A stretch of DNA of 64,000 nt from Strigamia acuminata (taxonomy: Eukaryota > Arthropoda > Chilopoda > Geophilomorpha > Linotaeniidae), in NCBI GenBank assembly GCA_949358305.1, contig OX442320.1, forward strand, positions 11,920,259-11,984,258. Reading direction: 5' to 3'. The position numbers and the translations under genes are program-made. This document shows, one piece after another, positions 1-11,382 of this stretch. The notes beneath the pieces are model-generated. The model was not told where the DNA came from, did not search any database, and worked only from the letters and a program-made list of their open reading frames with translations. Numbering within the stretch: the stretch's first letter is position 1; the number at the start of each line of letters is the position of its first letter.

Positions 1-587
1 TATTACCGTAATAAGTTATCGATTTATCGCCTGCATCTAAGCCTGAACTGTCGACAAATTCAATTTATTAAACTCACGCAAATCCTGTTGAATCTACATT
101 TCGTTGTAAAAATGTCTTCTTTTTTACCCGTTGAGTGGCGCCACCGCTGAAAGTGCGTTTTTGAATTTCACTTGTCGTGGCGTCAGCAACCGCACCGGGA
201 GTAGGACAACTTTCAACTTTGAGGTTTTTCGGAGTTCGCACCGTAACGGCGACTAGAGTTTAGTTAAATACCTAATGTTTTGGCAGCGGCAAACTAACTG
301 TAAGTGGTATATTCGATTTTTATTGTTTTACTTAGGTTTCCTTTGTTTGAAAACGACAACGGCGGCCATGTTGCATTTGTTTGTCGTGTGCGGAAAATGA
401 GCGAAACGATTTAATTTTAGTGGCTTTAATAACTACTAGCTGAAGAGCTACGTAATTTATTCCTTTATTTCTCGCCATTTTGTTAAGGAAATTTAAAGAA
501 ATGTATTAAATTAAATTTTTCGAACTTATGTTTATAAATTTATGCACGCTGGTTATTGCATTTATTGATATTTTTTCTCTTATCCAG
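1..587. other. No gene recognised; AT-rich flank
   Basis: No open frame with a recognisable product and no clear repeat. A short string, CTACTAGCTGAA, occurs near position 436 and again at 641. The second copy contains the stop codon of the candidate exon at 588, so the first may be a duplicated or alternative gene end. Confidence 0.3.
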
Positions 588-647
588 GAGTATTATACTC
601 GAGTTGTCACGCGGATTGAGCAATTTGAAGACACGGAAGACTACTAG
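588..647 (+). CDS. Candidate terminal exon of an upstream gene
   Basis: A good acceptor (TTTTTTCTCTTATCCAG) ends at 587 and is followed by 19 open codons and a TAG stop at 645-647. The peptide reads EYYTRVVTRIEQFEDTEDY, acidic at its end, and looks like an ordinary C-terminus. No upstream exon was found inside the window, so the phase cannot be tested and the product is unknown. It could also be chance; a 60-nt open frame is weak evidence by itself. Confidence 0.3.
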   Translation, partial: EYYTRVVTRIEQFEDTEDY

Positions 648-760
648 CTGAAACTTTACATTTATTTATTCAGAATTAATTTTTAATTTTATGTATTTAT
701 AATTTATTTATATTTTGTGTATTCTTAATTTATTTATATTTTGTGTATTCCTATTTTATT

Positions 761-1091
761 TCCTTCTCTCCTCCTATCCTTTCCTTTCTTTTCCTTCTCT
801 CCTCCTATCCTTTCTTTTCTTTTCCTTCTCTCCTCCTATCCTTTCCTTTCTTTTCCTTCTCTCCTCCTATCCTTTCCTTTCTTTTCCTTCTCTCCTCCTA
901 TCCTTTCCTTTCTTTTCCTTCTCCTTCTCTCCTCCTATCCTTTCCTTTCTTTTCCTTCTCTCCTCCTATCCTTTCCTTTCTTTTCCTTCTCTCCTCCTAT
1001 CCTTTCCTTTTTCTTCCTTCTCTCCTCCTATCCTTTTTCTTCCTTCTCTCCTCCTATCCTTTTTCTTTTCTTTCTCTCCTCCTCCTTTTTG
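761..1091. repeat. Polypyrimidine minisatellite, about 31-bp unit
   Basis: About ten imperfect copies of a C/T-only unit built around CCTTCTCTCCTCCTAT, with unit-length drift near the right end. The strand asymmetry (almost no purines on the + strand) could favour triplex or H-DNA. All three + frames are open only because the tract lacks purines, so no protein is called. Confidence 0.9.
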
Positions 1092-1268
1092 GTAAATATC
1101 TCCCACGTGAATCGCTGCTTCTTACTATATATTTTCGCTAAGTCTTTTTTAAGAAATTGGCGATGGAGGCAGTGCATTGTAGATAATTGATTTATAAGAA
1201 ATAAAAAATGCTATTCAAAAGAAACTTTATTCAATGAATTTTATACGCTGTGTTTACAGAATGAATAA

Positions 1269-1397
1269 ATGGACTTAAAATTACAAAATGGACTTAGAAT
1301 AAAATTACAAAATGGACTTAGAATAAAATTACAAAATGGACTTAGAATAAAATTACAAAATGGACTTAGAATAAAATTACAAAATGGACTTAGAAAA
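1269..1397. repeat. 24-bp tandem repeat
   Basis: Five to six near-perfect copies of a 24-bp unit containing ACAAAATGGACTTAGAATAA. The unit is a multiple of three, so both strands look open through it. A purine-rich GGGAAAGG stretch follows to about 1460. No gene is inferred. Confidence 0.85.
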
Positions 1398-1865
1398 CAA
1401 ATGGAAGATGGGGGAAAGGAGAGGGAAGGGAAAGGAAGAGATAGGAAAGAGAAAAGGATTTGCAATAAATACAAAATGCACATGATAAAATATGAAACGA
1501 TAAAATTTTAAATATACATGTTAAAATAAATTTCGCGAAAACTGCTTGTTGCCATGCTTGAATTCGTCGTCATGGGCCTGTATCGATATGCCAACTCCGT
1601 TCTTTTCGTTTTAATTCGGAGGTGCCGGTTTTGAGGTGTATTTCTAAAATAAAAATGAGAAGCAAAATTAAAGTACTAAACTTGAAAATAAAAAAATGAA
1701 AGAAATAAAAGCAAACAACTAAAGCAAGCAAGCCAGCCAGCCAGCAAGCAAACAACTAAGGCAATAATGGCGGTGAACAAAGAAACAAAGAACCATGCTT
1801 ACTAAAAACTAAACTAAACTGGCCAATTTAACTTATAAAGATAAAGAACGAAAAGAAAAAAATTT

Positions 1866-1975
1866 AATAACGGGGGCGGACAAAGGCAATGGCATTAATG
1901 GCGGACTCGGGCGGACAAAGGCAATGGCATTAATGGCGGACAAAGGCAATGACATTAATGGCGGACTCGGGAGAA
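1866..1975. repeat. Short GGCGGAC-type tandem repeat
   Basis: Three to four degenerate copies of a unit containing GGCAATGGCATTAATGGCGGA, some copies carrying an extra ACTCGG. It lies in AT-rich DNA without a recognised gene. Confidence 0.7.
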
Positions 1976-2302
1976 CAAAAGACTAGCTCAATTCATTCAA
2001 TAAAATTAACTTACCTACGTCTTAAAAAGCAGAACAAAAACTACGCCGACTAAAAACCAAAATGACGAATATTCTCACGAGTAAAAAATGACCGCACGCT
2101 AAAGCTAAACCTAAACCTTTCCATTCAAATAAAACTACCAAATCTCCACTAAATAAAAATAAAAATAACGATAAATAGTGGTGATAGTCCTTGACGGTAG
2201 TTAATCTTAAAATAAAAAAACATTTGAAAAATAACGGGAGACTAAATATACATGCAAAGACTCGCTTAAATAAAATTAAATAAATAAATAACAGAATAAA
2301 GC

Positions 2303-2493
2303 ACTTACTCGTGATGCGACGGTCGAATGACTAATGAATTATCAAATACCGGAACGGAAACCACATCTTAATTTGCATACTTAAGTGACGCGTCACTTGT
2401 CACGTGATGTGGCCCTAGCGGTGACTCACTTCCACTAGTGACTTTTGCGAGAACGACATCCCAACGGCCTGCTGGCATCCGCCAAACTGCATC
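2303..2493 (-). other. Exon-like segment, minus strand
   Basis: Read on the minus strand, this block is preceded by an acceptor-like CATTTTTCAG and followed by a donor-like GTAAGTGC. Its longest frame opens with an ATG at the acceptor and stops after about 27 codons. It could belong to a spliced non-coding or badly decayed transcript that also includes the segments at 3047-3100 and 4059-4285. No homology is recognised. Confidence 0.2.
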
Positions 2494-2566
2494 TGAAAAA
2501 TGAAAAAACTTTTTAAGGTAAATATAATTTATTACTTTTGAATATAATTTCTCTTTTATTTTCTAG

Positions 2567-2744
2567 GCCACTCAGGATAAACGCCATGCGAAAACCCAAA
2601 CAAAACGTAAGTATATTATTTTAATAAGCTATAACGATGCTTTCAAATTAAAATTGTCTATTTTCTTCATTTAGGTCACCAAGGACGAGCAACAGACCGA
2701 AAATTTGGAAAACACCACTCGAAATACAGGACTTTATAAATAAA
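2567..2744 (+). other. Two exon-like segments ending in a poly(A) signal, plus strand
   Basis: Segment 2567-2606 ends in a donor GTAAGTAT. A pyrimidine-rich acceptor TTTTCTTCATTTAG opens segment 2675-2744, which contains AATAAA at 2739-2744. Joined, two of the three frames stay open to stops at 2739 and 2743, so the coding frame cannot be chosen. This may be the 3' end of a small gene or a non-coding RNA. It lies on the opposite strand from the exon-like pieces on either side. Confidence 0.3.
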
Positions 2745-2998
2745 ATGTAAAAAACTCATATTTAAGTCAAAATTTAGAAATAAAATTAAAAATTCAACAT
2801 ACTAAACAAAAACGCACGAAATTTTTTCAAATAAAACTTCCTCGCATAAACCAAAATGTGCTACGAAATTTTTCATCAAAAAAAAAAAACAAAAAAAAAC
2901 TCCAAAAAAAGCTTACTCCCAAATTTAAGCTGTCGGGGACAGCTACCACTCGCAACCGGAAAAACTCCGTTGAGCCGCAGTGCCTCTTATACAAGGTG

Positions 2999-3030
2999 CC
3001 AGGGCCTAGGGGCCCAATCCTAGGCCCTGG
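2999..3030. other. Perfect 12-bp inverted repeat with 8-nt loop
   Basis: CCAGGGCCTAGG and its exact complement CCTAGGCCCTGG flank an 8-nt loop (GGCCCAAT). This GC-rich hairpin stands out in AT-rich surroundings. No U-tract or gene nearby suggests a role. It may be the tip of a decayed inverted-repeat element. Confidence 0.7.
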
Positions 3031-3639
3031 AAAATAATTTTACCTGCAGTCTTCTTGGTGTCTTCTCTTCCTTAAGTGTCCTTTCATGATGTGGTCTCTG
3101 AAATAAAACTTAATAGAATATAATTAAACAATTTCTCGAAATTCGAGACACACATACATATAAATATACAATAATGACATTATACATAATTAAAAAAAAA
3201 ACAATTATAGATTTAAAGTGAAATTTGAAGCCGTAATGATGAAATGACGTCTAGAACACTTCAAAATGTTGTCCCGAATCGTTAATTCAATTTAAACACG
3301 CAACAGCAAACTAGAAGGAAAAAAACGCGAAAAACCAAAGCCATTAATAACTAATAAAGCAACAACTTACAAAAATGTAACTCACCGGACATATGTGAGC
3401 AGTTTTTATGTTCAAAAGTTCATTGTGTCAAGCAATGGCGGCGTAATATATAAATAACTAATTAAAAAGAAAGAGCATCATGAGGAAAATAAAACGCCAG
3501 AATAAATATATTAAAGCAATAACAAAAATTAAAATTAAACTTGCCGTACGTGCGTGAGCAGCTTTCAAGTCCAACGTTGTTAATCCTTGTCGTAAGTAGC
3601 GGCAGCTAAAACTAAAAAAAAATAATAATAATAATAATA

Positions 3640-4022
3640 AAAATATGTAGGCCGAAAAATCTAGAAACAACGAAAAAAATATGTAGGCCTAATAAATCTA
3701 AACGCAAAAATAATAAATCACGGTAAACTCAAAAATATGTAGGCCTAATAAATCTAGAAACAACGTAAAAATATGTAGGCCTAATAAATCTAGAAACAAC
3801 GAAAAAATATGTAGGCCTAATAAATCTAAACGCAAAAATATTAAATCTAAACTAAAAAATATGTAGGCCTAATATAGAAACAACAAAATATGTAGGCCTA
3901 ATATAGAAACAACAAAATATGTAGGCCTAATATAGAAACAACAAAATAATATGTAGGCCTAATATAGAAACAACAAAATAATATGTAGGCCTAATAAATC
4001 TAAACGCAAAAATATGTAGGCC
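3640..4022. repeat. ATGTAGGCCTAATA minisatellite
   Basis: About eleven irregular copies of a unit with the core ATGTAGGCCTAATA, followed by either AATCTAAACGC or TAGAAACAAC. Unit length varies from about 27 to 45 bp. AGGCCT is itself a palindrome. The intermixed variants suggest slippage plus point change, not perfect homogenisation. Confidence 0.85.
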
Positions 4023-4058
4023 AAAAAAAAGTGTACGATAAATAAAAACGTCACTTAC

Positions 4059-4285
4059 CTAAGAGCTCTAACCGCTTGCATTCGGCAGCATTTCCATTAG
4101 AAATTCCTGCGAAAGATTTCGGAGATTAAAACCGTTGAGAATTTGAACATCGCGATGAATATTTAATGAGCTATATTTCGATGAATTTTCGAATAGTGTG
4201 CGATGTTTCCGGTTCAATGCTGCTGCCATCTCGTGCCAATAATTTCCAAGCGGTTTGATTATCGATGGCGTCATTACACCGCACT
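4059..4285 (-). other. Exon-like open segment, minus strand, unknown
   Basis: On the minus strand a TTTCTATTCAG acceptor leads into about 72 open codons (SECGVMTPSIIKPLGN and on), a TAG stop near 4068, and then a perfect donor (GTAAGTGACG) at 4058. A stop before a donor would be unusual for a protein-coding internal exon, so this may be a non-coding exon or a decayed gene piece. I do not recognise the peptide. Confidence 0.25.
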
Positions 4286-5095
4286 CTGAATAGAAAGATA
4301 TTTTCAATTTTATTTTTCAATCTTTCAATTTATCTCAACTGGAATAAAAAAAAAAGATTTATTACCTTTCGTTACCATCATTTCGTTAACATTTTTGACA
4401 AAAACACTGGCGCCATCTCGGAATTTTCTTCCGAACTTACAACTCGAATAAAACCTCGATTTCTAACGAGATTTCTAACCACCAATTCGTTTATTTAAAA
4501 AAAAGAAAACAAAACCACATCTCGATAAAATAATACGAATAAAAAAAATTATCAAATTGTATTCAAAATCAATACAATAAGTCACTAATCGGGAATAAAA
4601 TGGTCAAATCACGTGTCCAACGTACAAAGCAACGCGACCCCCGGGAATCTCCGACGGAATTCCAATCGGCATCACGAAGTTACTGGAATGACCCGTCGTC
4701 GCCAAAATCCCCCGTCGTTCGCTCGTCTTATACAACGGAGAAGTATAGGCCTTCCGCACCGGCAAATCCCCGCGACGAATCGGCTTCAACCACAACTAGA
4801 AACAAACGAATGAACAATCCGACACAAATATCTTCAAATCCTTTACCACTTTAGCATCGGATCGTGCAGAACTCGAGGTAAAGATTCCGCAATCGTTCTT
4901 CCCTTCCTGTCCCACCTCGCGCCTTCCATAAACACCCCGCGCACATAAACCCATGAAACCTTCGTCCAAGCTGAAACAAACGATTAAAAATCCACTTAAT
5001 CCACGAAAAATTGAAATCCGTGGTAAAAAAAAATTTGGGATTTGTTCTATCTGTAGTTTGGACGAATGTGATTGTGGTGCCAACTTCAGCCTGGT
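4286..5095. other. Unassigned region before the minisatellite
   Basis: Short overlapping open frames exist on both strands around 4600-4980 and a minus-strand acceptor-like TTTGTTTCAG lies at about 4971. None continues through plausible splice sites into a recognisable protein. I see no RNA gene or clear mobile element here. Confidence 0.3.
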
Positions 5096-8046
5096 TTTGA
5101 GGTCTTAGAATTTTATACTTTGAGGTCTTAGATTTTATACTTTGAGGTCTTAGATTTTATACTTTGAGGTCTTAGATTTTATACTTTGAGGTCTTAGATT
5201 TTATACTTTGAGGTCTTAGATTTTATACTTTGAGGTCTTAGATTTTATACTTTGAGGTCTTAGATTTTATACTTTGAGGTCTTAGATTTTATACTTTGAG
5301 GTCTTAGATTTTATACTTTGAGGTCTTAGATTTTATACTTTGAGGTCTTAGATTTTATACTTTGAGGTCTTAGATTTTATACTTTGAGGTCTTAGATTTT
5401 ATACTTTGAGGTCTTAGATTTTATACTTTGAGGTCTTAGATTTTATACTTTGAGGTCTTAGATTTTATACTTTGAGGTCTTAGATTTTATACTTTGAGGT
5501 CTTAGATTTTATATACTTTGAGGTCTTAGATTTTATACTTTGAGGTCTTAGATTTTATACTTTGAGGTCTTAGATTTTATACTTTGAGGTCTTAGATTTT
5601 ATACTTTGAGGTCTTAGATTTTATACTTTGAGGTCTTAGATTTTATACTTTGAGGTCTTAGATTTTATACTTTGAGGTCTTAGATTTTATACTTTGAGGT
5701 CTTAGATTTTATACTTTGAGGTCTTAGATTTTATACTTTGAGGTCTTAGATTTTATACTTTGAGGTCTTAGATTTTATACTTTGAGGTCTTAGATTTTAT
5801 ACTTTGAGGTCTTAGATTTTATACTTTGAGGTCTTAGATTTTATACTTTGAGGTCTTAGATTTTATACTTTGAGGTCTTAGATTTTATACTTTGAGGTCT
5901 TAGATTTTATACTTTGAGGTCTTAGATTTTATACTTTGAGGTCTTAGATTTTATACTTTGAGGTCTTAGATTTTATACTTTGAGGTCTTAGATTTTATAC
6001 TTTGAGGTCTTAGATTTTATACTTTGAGGTCTTAGATTTTATACTTTGAGGTCTTAGATTTTATACTTTGAGGTCTTAGATTTTATATACTTTGAGGTCT
6101 TAGATTTTATACTTTGAGGTCTTAGATTTTATACTTTGAGGTCTTAGATTTTATACTTTGAGGTCTTAGATTTTATACTTTGAGGTCTTAGATTTTATAC
6201 TTTGAGGTCTTAGATTTTATACTTTGAGGTCTTAGATTTTATACTTTGAGGTCTTAGATTTTATACTTTGAGGTCTTAGATTTTATACTTTGAGGTCTTA
6301 GATTTTATACTTTGAGGTCTTAGATTTTATACTTTGAGGTCTTAGATTTTATACTTTGAGGTCTTAGATTTTATACTTTGAGGTCTTAGATTTTATACTT
6401 TGAGGTCTTAGATTTTATACTTTGAGGTCTTAGATTTTATACTTTGAGGTCTTAGATTTTATACTTTGAGGTCTTAGATTTTATACTTTGAGGTCTTAGA
6501 TTTTATACTTTGAGGTCTTAGATTTTATATACTTTGAGGTCTTAGATTTTATACTTTGAGGTCTTAGATTTTATACTTTGAGGTCTTAGATTTTATACTT
6601 TGAGGTCTTAGATTTTATACTTTGAGGTCTTAGATTTTATACTTTGAGGTCTTAGATTTTATACTTTGAGGTCTTAGATTTTATACTTTGAGGTCTTAGA
6701 TTTTATACTTTGAGGTCTTAGATTTTATACTTTGAGGTCTTAGATTTTATACTTTGAGGTCTTAGATTTTATACTTTGAGGTCTTAGATTTTATACTTTG
6801 AGGTCTTAGATTTTATACTTTGAGGTCTTAGATTTTATACTTTGAGGTCTTAGATTTTATACTTTGAGGTCTTAGATTTTATACTTTGAGGTCTTAGATT
6901 TTATACTTTGAGGTCTTAGATTTTATACTTTGAGGTCTTAGATTTTATACTTTGAGGTCTTAGATTTTATACTTTGAGGTCTTAGATTTTATACTTTGAG
7001 GTCTTAGATTTTATACTTTGAGGTCTTAGATTTTATACTTTGAGGTCTTAGATTTTATACTTTGAGGTCTTAGATTTTATACTTTGAGGTCTTAGATTTT
7101 ATATACTTTGAGGTCTTAGATTTTATACTTTGAGGTCTTAGATTTTATACTTTGAGGTCTTAGATTTTATACTTTGAGGTCTTAGATTTTATACTTTGAG
7201 GTCTTAGATTTTATACTTTGAGGTCTTAGATTTTATACTTTGAGGTCTTAGATTTTATACTTTGAGGTCTTAGATTTTATACTTTGAGGTCTTAGATTTT
7301 ATACTTTGAGGTCTTAGATTTTATACTTTGAGGTCTTAGATTTTATACTTTGAGGTCTTAGATTTTATACTTTGAGGTCTTAGATTTTATACTTTGAGGT
7401 CTTAGATTTTATACTTTGAGGTCTTAGATTTTATACTTTGAGGTCTTAGATTTTATACTTTGAGGTCTTAGATTTTATACTTTGAGGTCTTAGATTTTAT
7501 ACTTTGAGGTCTTAGATTTTATACTTTGAGGTCTTAGATTTTATATACTTTGAGGTCTTAGATTTTATACTTTGAGGTCTTAGATTTTATACTTTGAGGT
7601 CTTAGATTTTATACTTTGAGGTCTTAGATTTTATACTTTGAGGTCTTAGATTTTATACTTTGAGGTCTTAGATTTTATACTTTGAGGTCTTAGATTTTAT
7701 ACTTTGAGGTCTTAGATTTTATACTTTGAGGTCTTAGATTTTATACTTTGAGGTCTTAGATTTTATACTTTGAGGTCTTAGATTTTATACTTTGAGGTCT
7801 TAGATTTTATATACTTTGAGGTCTTAGATTTTATACTTTGAGGTCTTAGATTTTATACTTTGAGGTCTTAGATTTTATACTTTGAGGTCTTAGATTTTAT
7901 ACTTTGAGGTCTTAGATTTTATACTTTGAGGTCTTAGATTTTATACTTTGAGGTCTTAGATTTTATACTTTGAGGTCTTAGATTTTATACTTTGAGGTCT
8001 TAGATTTTATACTTTGAGGTCTTAGATTTATAGTTTGAGGTCTTAG
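5096..8046. repeat. Minisatellite array, 22-bp unit, about 133 copies
   Basis: Nearly perfect head-to-tail copies of a 22-bp unit beginning TTTGAGGTCTTAG and ending TTTTATAC. The first unit (23 bp, extra A) and last units (21 bp and a partial) are degenerate, as expected at array edges. Six 24-bp variants carry an extra TA and end at 5516, 6090, 6532, 7106, 7548 and 7814. Their spacing alternates 574, 442, 574, 442 and then 266 bp, giving a higher-order repeat of 1016 bp. It is not a CRISPR array because there are no spacers between units. Confidence 0.97.
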
Positions 8047-8467
8047 TTGCATGGCAAAATGTTCAGCAAGTTGAAGGTGCACGAAAAGGGCTGGAAATAA
8101 GCCTAATCGATCGCTAATGAGCTGAAAAGACTCACCCCGTTGTCTAAAGTTGCATATCGTGCATCGGCATGAATGAACATATGAAACATTTCATTTCAGT
8201 ACTTATACAACTCTTGTATAAATAGTATAAATATATAAAACATGAGACTAATGAATTGGATTAGCAAGCGGAAATAAAAAAGTTTGCCTCGTTTGATTCG
8301 ATTCCACCTGCTTCTTTATTTCTTTTCTTTATTATGAAAACAGTGTCGCAATTTTGATGCAAATCCAATGGCGGCTGCAGATGTTTTGCACCAACGTGCA
8401 ACGGCTTATAAGGGTCGGTATTTCTCAACTCTAGTTCAAATTCTTTCCAACGTTTGCTGCTAGCAAA
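8047..8467 (+). promoter_or_regulatory. Upstream region of the astacin gene
   Basis: About 420 bp separate the minisatellite from the astacin start codon. A TATA-like cluster (TATAAATAGTATAAATATAT) sits at about 8217-8237, some 230 bp before the ATG. Whether it is the real core promoter cannot be decided from sequence alone. Confidence 0.25.
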
Positions 8468-9193
8468 ATGAAACTTTATTGTTTCGTTTTTTTCATGTTT
8501 AGCTCTTGCCAGTCTTATCACCTGAACTTGACCAGAGACAAACAGGTATGCAATATATCTTAGTTCTAATAGTTCTAACTTGAATAATTCTTCTTTATTA
8601 GTCCATTGGGGCGATTTTAATTGGACAGAATGAAATAACTGATTATGACAGTGAGTTTACTATAGGAAAACACTAAAGCTTTAAATGATTTGTATTTTCT
8701 TTGTATTTTCTATCCAAAAGGTTCTTCGATTGATTTGCAGATTTCCACTCGCAGTGAAGGCCATTCACTTTTAGAATCTCAAGATCTGTTCGAAGGCGAC
8801 ATTTTAAATGTCAATTTACAAGATTTAGTAGGAGTAAGTTCCCAACTGGGTTAATCGATCGAACAATATCCGATATTGCGTTTCCCGTTGCAGTTCAATA
8901 TCGACGAACGATTGGCGGAAGTCAAACCGACTCAAACGTGGGAAACCGGCGTTGTTCCCTATGAAATTTCTCCTCATTTTGGTAGAAAAGAAAGAGAATA
9001 GAGCGAGCCGATTCAAATAAAGTATGATTTTTACAGCCAAATCAGAAAATGACGTCATATTGGACGCCATTGAGCAATACCACAAACATACTTGCGTGCA
9101 GTTTGTACCGAGAGCAAAAAATGAAACGGATTATATTTTTATTCAGCCTGGAAAAGGGGGGCAAGAGCTTAAACATTCATTTATTATTCATTT

Positions 9194-9285
<92 letters not shown>

Positions 9286-9722
9286 TTGAATACAGATGTA
9301 GTTCGAGCGTCGGTCGACAAGAAGGGAAGCAGGAATTGAACTTGGGCAAAGGCTGCATGGTCGTCGGAATTGCCCAGCACGAATTGATGCACGCGATTGG
9401 CTTCTGGCACGAGCAAAGTCGCCCAGATCGCGACGATTTCATCAGCATCAAATGGGAAAACATCAGGGAAGGCAAAGAGTCGAATTTCTTGAAACATTCA
9501 TGGAATTTACTCGATCTGTTGAGCATGGCGTACGACGTGGCATCGCTCATGCACTACGGACCGTTTGCATTCGCTAAAGACATTCTGAAACCGACGATTA
9601 TCGGAAAAGACGGAAATGGTCAGCAGCTCGTCCACATGGGTCAGCGGGAACATTTCAGCGACATCGACATCGAGAAGATCAATGCACTCTACAAATGCGA
9701 CAATTTTAATTTAATCGATTAA
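8468..9722 (+). CDS. Astacin-family zinc metalloprotease
   Basis: Six exons: 8468-8545, 8602-8650, 8721-8833, 8894-8981, 9037-9160, 9296-9722. They join exactly in frame to 292 aa. Residues 1-16 look like a signal peptide, so a secreted enzyme is expected. The propeptide carries FEGDI (66-70), matching the astacin FxGDI aspartate-switch motif that keeps the zymogen inactive. The mature domain begins around TWETGVVPYEI (about 95). The zinc motif HELMHAIGFWHE places ligands at His179, His183 and His189 with catalytic Glu180, and SLMHY (Met236, Tyr238) is the Met-turn. Cysteines are in family positions. The protein ends after the catalytic domain, with no EGF or CUB tail. Intron 5 (9161-9295) uses a GC donor and holds an ATTT microsatellite. 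AATAAA lies near 9745. Confidence 0.93.
9177..9287. repeat. (TTTA)n microsatellite inside an intron
   Basis: About 26 tetranucleotide copies fill most of astacin intron 5. Because four is not a multiple of three and no stop arises, it translates as a false FIYL repeat if the intron is not removed. Confidence 0.95.
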
Positions 9723-11382
9723 TTTAATGCTGGCATATAAATTAAATAAATGCGGGGAATAAAAATAAAAATGAGTTGAATTTGCTTTTTCTGTTTTTCA
9801 ATTCTCGAGAACACTCGATCGAACGGAATGAGAAATCGTGGGAAATATCTTTTCCAATTGAATGTCTCGTTGCAACCTTTCACCTCAATACAAAAAGAGG
9901 TTTGATACGAGTGTGATGAGCTGTGCGGATCAAACTATTGGAAAAACAATCGAAAACGGAGCGAGAGAAGTGAAGGGAAGGGAAGGGAATGAGCGGAGCA
10001 TCAATTTGGTCGCGCGATCGTATCTCTCTCTCTGTGTTGTCGCACACACGAGCTTAATAGGGTCACGTGCGACGTGATAGAGGACAGAAAAATCTGCTTT
10101 TCCTCATTTTTATTCCAGTTTCATAAAATTTAGTGATGGATGAGTTTTGTTCAGGTTAGTTTGTTTCGCTCATTTATTTTCTTTAATCTTTTCCCATGAA
10201 ATGTGCAGTAAAGTGAACTTCAGAAAAACTTTTTCTTTTTTTTTTTCTTTTTATTTTTTTGTTTTATTTTTTTTTCTCTCTCACACTCGAGGAGTAAAAA
10301 TGTTGCTAATCTGATAAACAAGTTCACGGTTCGTTACTCCTTTGCCGGTATGTTAATGCACGTTAGTATTTAAAAAAAAAACGAAAACGCGTTTTTTCTT
10401 TTTTCTGCTTGAATTTTCGCAATCGCGAGCAAAAACATTTTTCAATTTGTTGATGCGGATCCGCCAGAACGGCTTTAAATTCAATACGTGGTGTTTTGAG
10501 TACGGTAGCTGAATTTATGTATTCAAAATCTTTGCCGGGTCTCTATTTGCATTTTAAAGCGAGGATTATAGAGACATCGCGCGCAATTATCCGCATCTGT
10601 TCTTGTTTATCTCGAGGATGATGATGGAAATGGAAATAACAATTTCGACGTGCTAGCGTTGTATACAGTTTTGAATCGCCACTCTCACTCTCACTCACAC
10701 TCTTTATTTGTCAGAGTGATAATACTGCAGTTTATGGCGGTGTTTTAAAGTTGGATGAAGCGTCGGCTTGACCATAAACATAATAAGAAGTAAGAGAAGT
10801 AAAAAGGAGAAGAAAAAAGACCGGAATTCCTGGCTTTTCGAGTGGAAAGGCGAGGAGAGGACACGCTCGAAGAAAACACAAATAAATATTTGTCAAAAAG
10901 ATAAAAAAGAAGTTAATATAAAAAGATATAAAGAATAAATGAAATTTATTGAATAATTAATACTCGAAGCGCTTTTAGAAAATTAATCAGTTTTTCTTTT
11001 GCAGTTTTTTAATTGTGGTCATAAAATTGATGACATTGTAGAATGAATTTCCGCTGATTACGATCGTAATTTGAAATTGAAACACGTGTCACATCATCTT
11101 TCATCTGTTTTCTAATTTAGAAGCGAAAAAAAAAGAAAAGGAAAAAGAATGAACAACCCGCGATCGATTCAAAACGACATCTCGCGGCGACTTTTAAAAT
11201 GATCTCTGAACCTAGAGTCGGTGCTTGGTGCGGTTTGTACACAGTATTGAACCGACTTCTTTGCCGCAGGTCAACTTTACGGGTTAAAGGTTCGTCGTCA
11301 GACACTTTTCCCCGGCGACCACATCATCAGAGGTCGCAATTTCAAATTGATCCGCACTCCGGCCGTGTTATCCTATCCCGCG
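9723..11382. other. Intergenic region and probable promoter of the Ig-receptor gene
   Basis: Poly(A) signals of the astacin gene lie close to 9745. The rest has homopolymer T tracts (10225-10275), dinucleotide-like CACTCT runs near 10680 and purine-rich stretches. I find no complete gene. A 5' untranslated exon of the next gene may lie here but cannot be identified. Confidence 0.4.

Noticed and set aside
715-1190. Overlapping open frames on the plus strand rich in Ser, Leu, Pro and Phe
   Set aside because: All three frames are open through the pyrimidine minisatellite because it lacks stops by composition; nothing suggests a protein.
4600-4854. Ser/Arg-rich plus-strand frame
   Set aside because: Three overlapping frames on both strands are open here and none has a recognisable domain or splice continuity.
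5096-8046. CRISPR-like array
   Set aside because: Units are directly adjacent with no spacers, and the genome is animal.
9160-9295. FIYLFIYL repeat inside the astacin protein
   Set aside because: It is translated intron. Removing 9161-9295 gives the expected GCSSSVGR continuation of the astacin domain.
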